Positions 58,281-64,000 of a DNA stretch of 64,000 bases are shown in pieces (positions within the stretch are counted from its first letter, which is position 1; every line of letters begins with the position of its first letter). The translations under genes were made by a program, and so were the position numbers. The notes beneath the pieces are model-generated. The model saw only the letters and a list, made by a program, of their open reading frames with translations, did not search any database and had not been told where the DNA came from. The DNA comes from Bradysia coprophila (lineage: Eukaryota > Arthropoda > Insecta > Diptera > Sciaridae), in contig NW_023503376.1 of NCBI RefSeq assembly GCF_014529535.1, positions 2,089,138-2,153,137 on the forward strand, written 5' to 3'.

Positions 58281-58727
58281 CCAAATATTCGGAATCAAAT
58301 ATCATGGAAATATATCGTCCACGAAATCGCTATCGAGGTTGGACGGATGTGAAGTGCAAATGCACTCACATCAATTTGCTGATAATGCAAAATAGACGAA
58401 TTGTGGAATATCAATCGTACCGAACGGTCGATTGCAATGAACATAAAAAAATCAGAATTATTTTGTACGTCGACTTGAAAGGTTTGGAGAATTAAGAGAA
58501 GTATTTTGTCCATCGGCTGGAAAGGTTGAATAGTTGAGAGAGTTATTCTGAACAAGTATATATATTGGACAAACAGGTGTTTGAAAAGTGATTTCGGGTC
58601 GTGCATAGAAGTGTTTACTGAATTTTACTAAATAAAATAAATATTCTGTGTCAACCACAAAGCATCGCATTCTTATTCCACCTATCAGGATTCGAATAAT
58701 TGGATAGAGGAAATGAAGGATACGACA
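58218..58727 (+). repeat. LTR-A, direct copy, 510 bp
   Basis: TGTGGTACC...ACGACA, with AATAAA near 58628. It follows a polypurine tract like a 3' LTR and is followed by a primer binding site like a 5' LTR, so it sits at a junction between units. Confidence 0.8.
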
Positions 58728-58765
58728 ATGGCGCCCAACGTGGGGCAAATCACGTGGGGCGCCAT
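58728..58765. other. 38-bp near-palindromic PBS junction
   Basis: The left half is TGGCGCCCAACGTGGGGC, an 18-nt match to the complement of the tRNA-Lys 3' end. The right half ends ACGTGGGGCGCCAT, which pairs back on the left. It joins direct LTR-A to inverted LTR-A, so LTR, PBS and LTR together form a palindrome of about 1.06 kb. Confidence 0.8.
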
Positions 58766-59275
58766 TGTCGTATCCTTCATTTCCTCTATCCAATTATTCG
58801 AATCCTGATAGGTGGAATAAGAATGCGATGCTTTGTGGTTGACACAGAATATTTATTTTATTTAGTAAAATTCAGTAAACACTTCTATGCACGACCCGAA
58901 ATCACTTTTCAAACACCTGTTTGTCCAATATATATACTTGTTCAGAATAACTCTCTCAACTATTCAACCTTTCCAGCCGATGGACAAAATACTTCTCTTA
59001 ATTCTCCAAACCTTTCAAGTCGACGTACAAAATAATTCTGATTTTTTTATGTTCATTGCAATCGACCGTTCGGTACGATTGATATTCCACAATTCGTCTA
59101 TTTTGCATTATCAGCAAATTGATGTGAGTGCATTTGCACTTCACATCCGTCCAACCTCGATAGCGATTTCGTGGACGATATATTTCCATGATATTTGATT
59201 CCGAATATTTGGAAATTCAGCGATTCACCAAATTGTGGAATATTTTCACTGCCATTCGGCATGAGGGGTACCACA
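58766..59275 (-). repeat. LTR-A, inverted copy in unit 2
   Basis: Reverse complement of 58218-58727 and identical to 51474-51983. Confidence 0.8.
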
Positions 59276-59279
59276 TCCA

Positions 59280-59835
59280 TGTTAACAGAAACTCTCTAAG
59301 CATCATTTTTCGCACTTTATATCGTTTTACTAAAATCCAATATGGCCGCCGGCAGCCATTTTGTTAGGAGACCGGAAATTTTACCGACGCTTTACATTCG
59401 TTAATACCTTTCAAACAAAAAAAAATTCATGAAATTCGGTCAAAATTTACTCGAGATATTGACAAAATACTCCACGTTCACTGTACGGCCGAGTAGCCAG
59501 ATAAGAGCTCACTCCAAGAGACCTAGCTCACGCTCCGGAGAACATAATTTCAAAAACTTTTTTTTCCCTGATTGGTACGGTCAATACCTATCTAATAAAG
59601 CTAAAACGAACGAAATATGTTCAGATTTGGCCGACCTACAAGCAAAAACTGCTTGCCGCCCTGTGCCTGTTCCACACCAAGGGGTCTAACTCACGAGTCG
59701 GTCATCCGATTTCCATAAACTTTTTTGTCGATCGGTATTGTAAATACCTTTTATTTGACGTATCACTTACAAGTTTAACGTTTAAATGTCCGGAGATATC
59801 TTCGACAAGACACTTGACGTATCCGCCACTTGACA
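59280..59835 (+). repeat. LTR-B, copy in unit 2, with PBS at 59837
   Basis: Copy of 51988-52543, again followed after one base by TGGCGCCCAACGTG. Confidence 0.65.
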
Positions 59836-60677
59836 ATGGCGCCCAACGTGAAAACCCCACGGTTAAATAATTTTGACATTCGCACATAACGCATATGTGA
59901 TGAAGCCTATAAATATGCAGAATTCAATGAAGATATGTACAAATACCGGACAATTCTTATTTCGGTGACAGGTTATCGTTGAAAGATGGAAATTGTGTAT
60001 ATGTGCAATAATGTGCAATTCTTGATGTGCATATAAAAACAAAATATGAGAACGTTACGTGTATTACGTGCAATGTTACGTGTAAAGTAACCAGAAAGAC
60101 AGTACACATAAACATGAATTCGCGCTTGAATTTGTTACCGTATGCATATTTCTATATGACATTAATCATGAATAAAGCTTGCATATGACGGGCAGTGTGT
60201 TGTTTATTTAAATGTGAAGGTCGGAAAACTAAAGCGGTGAAGAAATCTTAATAATAAAAAGGAAAATTTAACTCGGAGACTCAGTGAACTTTGACAGAAA
60301 CGTTTGTGAATTTTATGGGGACTCGTCTCACAAGAATTTTAAATTGAAACTAGAATGAAAATGAGAACGGTGATGAATATACGTGTGTGAACCAACGATT
60401 ATAAGAAGTCAATTGATGAAATTTTGAAATTCTTGACAAGTTTTGCGTTATATAGATACGATAGACATAAGTGGGAAAAAACTTAGAAGATGGTTAAATT
60501 GTAACGTGTTGAACTTTGAGGAGGTGGCTAGAAGATGAATGTAGCATGCACAAACGACGTGTAAGTTGTGAGACGAAACAATAAGATGTATCTGATAAAC
60601 ATGTGAAATTCAGAAGTGTTCGGGTCGATGAAACGAATTAGGGTATAAGCATAAATGCCTGAAACAATATTGTAAGA

Positions 60678-61622
60678 ATGAGAAGTATTGTTGAGTTGAT
60701 TGGAATAACTGACAAAATCATACCAACGTTCCCTGGTGAAAAATATACAGAGGCGGACTTACACAAGTTTTTAAAAGGATGTGAAATTGCGTTGGAGATA
60801 GAAAGACCCGAAGAGCAAGGAAACATCCTGGAATGTATTAAAAGGAAACTGACTGGAGAAGCTTATCTAGAAGTGAAGTATGAGAAGTGTGTGACGTATG
60901 GACAAATAAAAAAGCTGCTGATTTCGAAATATAAAAAACCATACTCATTCAAAGACTGTCAAAAAGATCTATGGAATTGCAAACAGGCACAGAATGAGAG
61001 CTTGGAATGCTTTTTACTGAAAGTGCAAACTCTTTATAGATTGGGTTGTGAAGCAGTCGAATCAGAATACCAAAATCAGCTTGAAATTGAATTCTACGAC
61101 AAAATGTTGGAGAAAGAAGCCGTTTATGCAATGAAAATGGGTTTGTTGAGGACAGATATTACCGAGCACATGGTTTTACACTGTAGACCAGCACCTGACA
61201 ACATCAAAGATACGATGAAACTTGCCCTGGAATATGAAAAAGATTTTGCGGAAATAATACCAAATGGGGTCAACGAAAAAGAACGGGCAGAAGCGGCGCC
61301 AAATACAGTCAACTGGAAGAACATGGGTCACACACAGGACTACTTGGAAGAATTATCGCGTTTGCGTCACGATTTGAAGTCAATGCTAGCTGAAATATAC
61401 TCGTTGCGCAATGGGAACAAATTGAATGTTGTTAAGGAAGGATCGTGCGAAAGCGAGACTACACGTGAAACTATGAAAATCGCGAAAGAATGCTATATTT
61501 GCAACGAAAAGGGGCATGTTGCTAGAACATGTCCGAGGAGACTTCTATGTCGTCGCTGTGGGGGAGAGAAACACAACTTCAGAGGGTGCAAACGTAAAAT
61601 AACTGACGATCAAAAATTGTGA
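60678..61622 (+). CDS. gag: Retroelement Gag protein, second copy
   Basis: The 314-aa product is identical to that of 53386-54330, including both zinc knuckles. Retention of two uninterrupted copies shows that the unit is young or under selection; the identical flanks favour youth. Confidence 0.88.
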   Translation: MRSIVELIGITDKIIPTFPGEKYTEADLHKFLKGCEIALEIERPEEQGNILECIKRKLTGEAYLEVKYEKCVTYGQIKKLLISKYKKPYSFKDCQKDLWNCKQAQNESLECFLLKVQTLYRLGCEAVESEYQNQLEIEFYDKMLEKEAVYAMKMGLLRTDITEHMVLHCRPAPDNIKDTMKLALEYEKDFAEIIPNGVNEKERAEAAPNTVNWKNMGHTQDYLEELSRLRHDLKSMLAEIYSLRNGNKLNVVKEGSCESETTRETMKIAKECYICNEKGHVARTCPRRLLCRRCGGEKHNFRGCKRKITDDQKL

Positions 61623-61818
61623 GTGACGGGCCTGAGCTTATATAAATTGACTCGGATGAAAATGAAGGGTGAGTGTGAAAAAGACGGTGAGTTAGTATGT
61701 TGTCGTTCAAAATTTGTTTTCTCACTCATTCTTTGAAACGGTTTTGGTTTTGGTTGCTAGTAAAATAGAAATGAAACATCAGAGACAATAGCGCTCTGGG
61801 TACAAATTGATATTGTTC

Positions 61819-62282
61819 GAAGGATCGGTTAACGTACCTACGATAGCAAGGTGAAAACGTACTTGTTGCCGTAGGGTAATGATCCATAATGAAAATTGTT
61901 GGTGGAAGGATCGGTTAACGTACCTACGATAGCAAGGTGAAAACGTACTTGTTGCCGTAGGGTAATGATCCATAATGAAAATTGTTGGTGGAAGGATCGG
62001 TTAACGTACCTACGATAGCAAGGTGAAAACGTACTTGTTGCCGTAGGGTAATGATCCATAATGAAAATTGTTGGTAGAAGGATCGGTTAACGTACCTACG
62101 ATAGCAAAGTAAAAAGGTACTCGCTGCCGCAGGATAATGATCCATGATAAAAATTGTTGAAAGGGTCGATGAACGTACTTACGATAGCAAGTTAAAAACG
62201 TACTTGCTAAGTAAGGTAATGATCCATGATGAAAATTGTTGAAAGGGTCGATGAACGTACTTACGTATGGACGTATGGCAAA
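61819..62282. repeat. 86-bp tandem repeat in unit 2
   Basis: Same number and order of units as at 54527-54990. Confidence 0.85.
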
Positions 62283-63665
62283 TATGAACTGTAAACGTTG
62301 GACTCGAATGAGCATTGGAAAACAAATGTTGGTAAAACGACGAAAAAGTAGAAGTGGAAGAAATGGAGTTTGAATTTAATTGGGTTAACCCGCTGAGCTG
62401 AACTGGCAAAGGTATGAAAATGATGAAACTGTTGTCAGAACACATGAGACTGGGCTGAGAATAGTGGCGCGAAGAAACATGACATGATAGCCGTTACTAA
62501 ATATGAGAATATGACAAATTCAAGGATGTTCCGTTGACACGAACAGCTTGTGGAAAAGGCCGTTGGGAAAATAATGTTGATACATCGGGTTCATTGTGGT
62601 CGAAATTCATGTTTAGTTGTATTTTTCAAGTTGTTGATTTTATATGTTTGAATTTGATTTAGTTAGATTCGAGTTTTGATTTTACTTTTTGTTCCCTCAG
62701 TAATTGCAAGATGAAATTGCTTTTTGTTATTTTGGATTGAAAAAGTTTATATTTGGCAGAATTTTATCTTGCCATGTTTTGGCGTTGAGGTTGTTGATCC
62801 GACTTTCATTTTTGCAGATTTCGATTTGAAGTTCTGTTTTGTCTCGTATCGGGTTGAAATTTGTTGAGCTCGATATTATTTGTTGTAAATGATGAATGGA
62901 TGGACGATTGAATCATATATGAAATCTTTGATTTGGGCATAGGAAAATGCATTTGTTTGGGAAAATGAATATTTGCGTTTAGATAAATTTTATGAATGAA
63001 TGAATTACGCGGGTTGAATGATGATTGAAGTTGATGATATGAAGGCATTTTTTATGAAAGGTGAGAGCTATAGCATACTGTGAATGAATGTGGCCAGGCC
63101 ACGAGTGAGAAAAAGACGAATGCTTAAAACCTCAATGATGATGAGGTGATTTTAGAGATAGTTACTTTATCTTTACGCTTGGGTGAAAATGCATTGGGTA
63201 TCCGATTAATTACAATGGGGAAATGATAATGTAAATGATATATTTCGTAGTTACAGCAAAACGGCCACTCGCTGTCGCAGTGTCACTATAATTTTTTTTT
63301 TGAAAATTCTTGCTTTATATATTTTTGATTTTATTTTAGAAACATTGACAATCTTTGAACAACATGGTCAATCACTGACTTACACAGTCACAAACATCGA
63401 CAGTTTTAACCATGGACAGTCACCAACACCGACAGTCAATGGACAGTCACTAACATCGACGGTCGTAACCATGGACAGTCACTGTTTCGGCAGGCCTTGT
63501 ATAAACTGGATGAGCGGGTAGACGAAACTGTTGCTCCTGAGACGGATTGAAACGCACGAGAAATGAGTCGAGACAACGAACACTATGAATATTGCACCAA
63601 GACAGCCCTAGCGGAATGAGCAATGGCTGTTGGACGGACCTGGGTCGAACCGATAAATTGACAAG

Positions 63666-64000
63666 TTGAGGATCGAAGACGACTGGAAGAGAGAGCAAGT
63701 AGTGAGACAAAACAAGATACAGTTCAACAAAATCGAGAGTCATGGTTGGTCAATTTGGTCGTTAGTCATAACTCATGGGCGCACAACGATTCGTCCAATT
63801 TGCAAAAATTCGGGGAACATACAGTCGGTGGTGATACAGGGAAATGGAATCCTGAAAATAACTGAAGCGTGCGATGTGGTGGTGGGCGAATCAAAATTGA
63901 TGTTCCGGCGAAAAATCGACACTCAGGAGAGACAGATTGAGACAACACGCGTGATCGAGGTGGCACCGATACAACCACTATGGGATGAAAAATGGTTGGC
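63666..64000 (+). CDS. Envelope-like fragment, second copy, cut by window end
   Basis: Corresponds to 56374-56708; the membrane anchor would lie beyond the window. Confidence 0.45.
   Translation, partial: MRIEDDWKREQVVRQNKIQFNKIESHGWSIWSLVITHGRTTIRPICKNSGNIQSVVIQGNGILKITEACDVVVGESKLMFRRKIDTQERQIETTRVIEVAPIQPLWDEKWL

Larger units (their letters stand above)
51474..58765 (+). mobile_element. 7,292-bp composite LTR-retroelement unit, copy 1
   Basis: Order: inverted LTR-A (51474-51983), LTR-B (51988-52543), PBS (52545), gag (53386-54330), 86-bp tandem repeats (about 54527-54990), envelope-like frame (56374-57111), 826-bp duplicated block, polypurine tract, direct LTR-A (58218-58727) and a 38-bp PBS-bearing spacer. 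Copy 2 starts at 58766 and matches base for base at offset 7292 with very few differences. No protease, reverse transcriptase, RNase H or integrase is encoded, so movement would need proteins in trans. Confidence 0.8.
58766..64000 (+). mobile_element. 7,292-bp composite retroelement unit, copy 2 (partial)
   Basis: Same order as copy 1 from its left end to the envelope-like frame, truncated by the window edge. Differences seen: 59687 (A for C) and about 61732 (C for T). The near identity implies very recent tandem duplication, gene conversion or assembly duplication. Confidence 0.8.

Overview
This is a eukaryotic, intron-containing, AT-rich and very repeat-dense window. I read it as an insect nuclear genome, probably a fly or midge. 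The reasons are divergent insect-type ionotropic receptors (IRs) with 50-80 bp introns, a gypsy-like LTR element primed by tRNA-Lys, and many MITEs. I cannot name the species.

Region 1 (1-26.3 kb) is a cluster of closely related IR genes (ionotropic-glutamate-receptor-like chemosensory channels). Three copies on the minus strand look intact: 10723-12826, 17561-19687 and 23693-26212. Each has four exons with identical internal exon lengths (511 and 554 nt) and encodes about 595-598 aa. On the plus strand are a degenerate copy (1-1972), a copy that is intact except for a 274-bp hAT-type MITE in exon 3 (3028-5449), and a frameshifted copy (6708-8944). A fourth broken copy is a 5' fragment on the minus strand (9095-9669). 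About 3.6 kb at the window start is repeated in inverted orientation at 9095-12696. The minus-strand genes sit in tandem units sharing a common upstream block. Two short coding-like segments of unknown function lie between copies A and B.

Region 2 (26.3-51.4 kb) has no convincing intact gene. It holds MITEs and foldback elements, many with readable target-site duplications (8 bp hAT-like, TA mariner-like, TTAA piggyBac-like), several mini- and microsatellites, and two copies of a 1.6-1.7 kb repeat that ends in a large hairpin. There is also a 669-bp near-identical direct repeat pair flanking 2.6 kb, a possible two-exon host gene fragment near 35.6-35.9 kb, and the degraded 3' end of a non-LTR retrotransposon (50.45-51.35 kb).

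Region 3 (51.47 kb to the end) is a head-to-tail pair of a 7,292-bp LTR-retroelement-derived unit; the second copy runs off the window. Each unit opens with an inverted 510-bp LTR (LTR-A). A different 556-bp LTR-like segment (LTR-B) follows, then a tRNA-Lys primer binding site, an intact 314-aa gag with two CCHC zinc knuckles, an 86-bp tandem repeat, a short envelope-like reading frame with a transmembrane segment, a polypurine tract and a direct LTR-A. No pol (protease, RT, integrase) is present. The junction between units is a palindrome: LTR-A, a 38-bp near-palindromic PBS, inverted LTR-A. This composite, pol-less gag/env arrangement and the IR array are the most unusual parts of the window.
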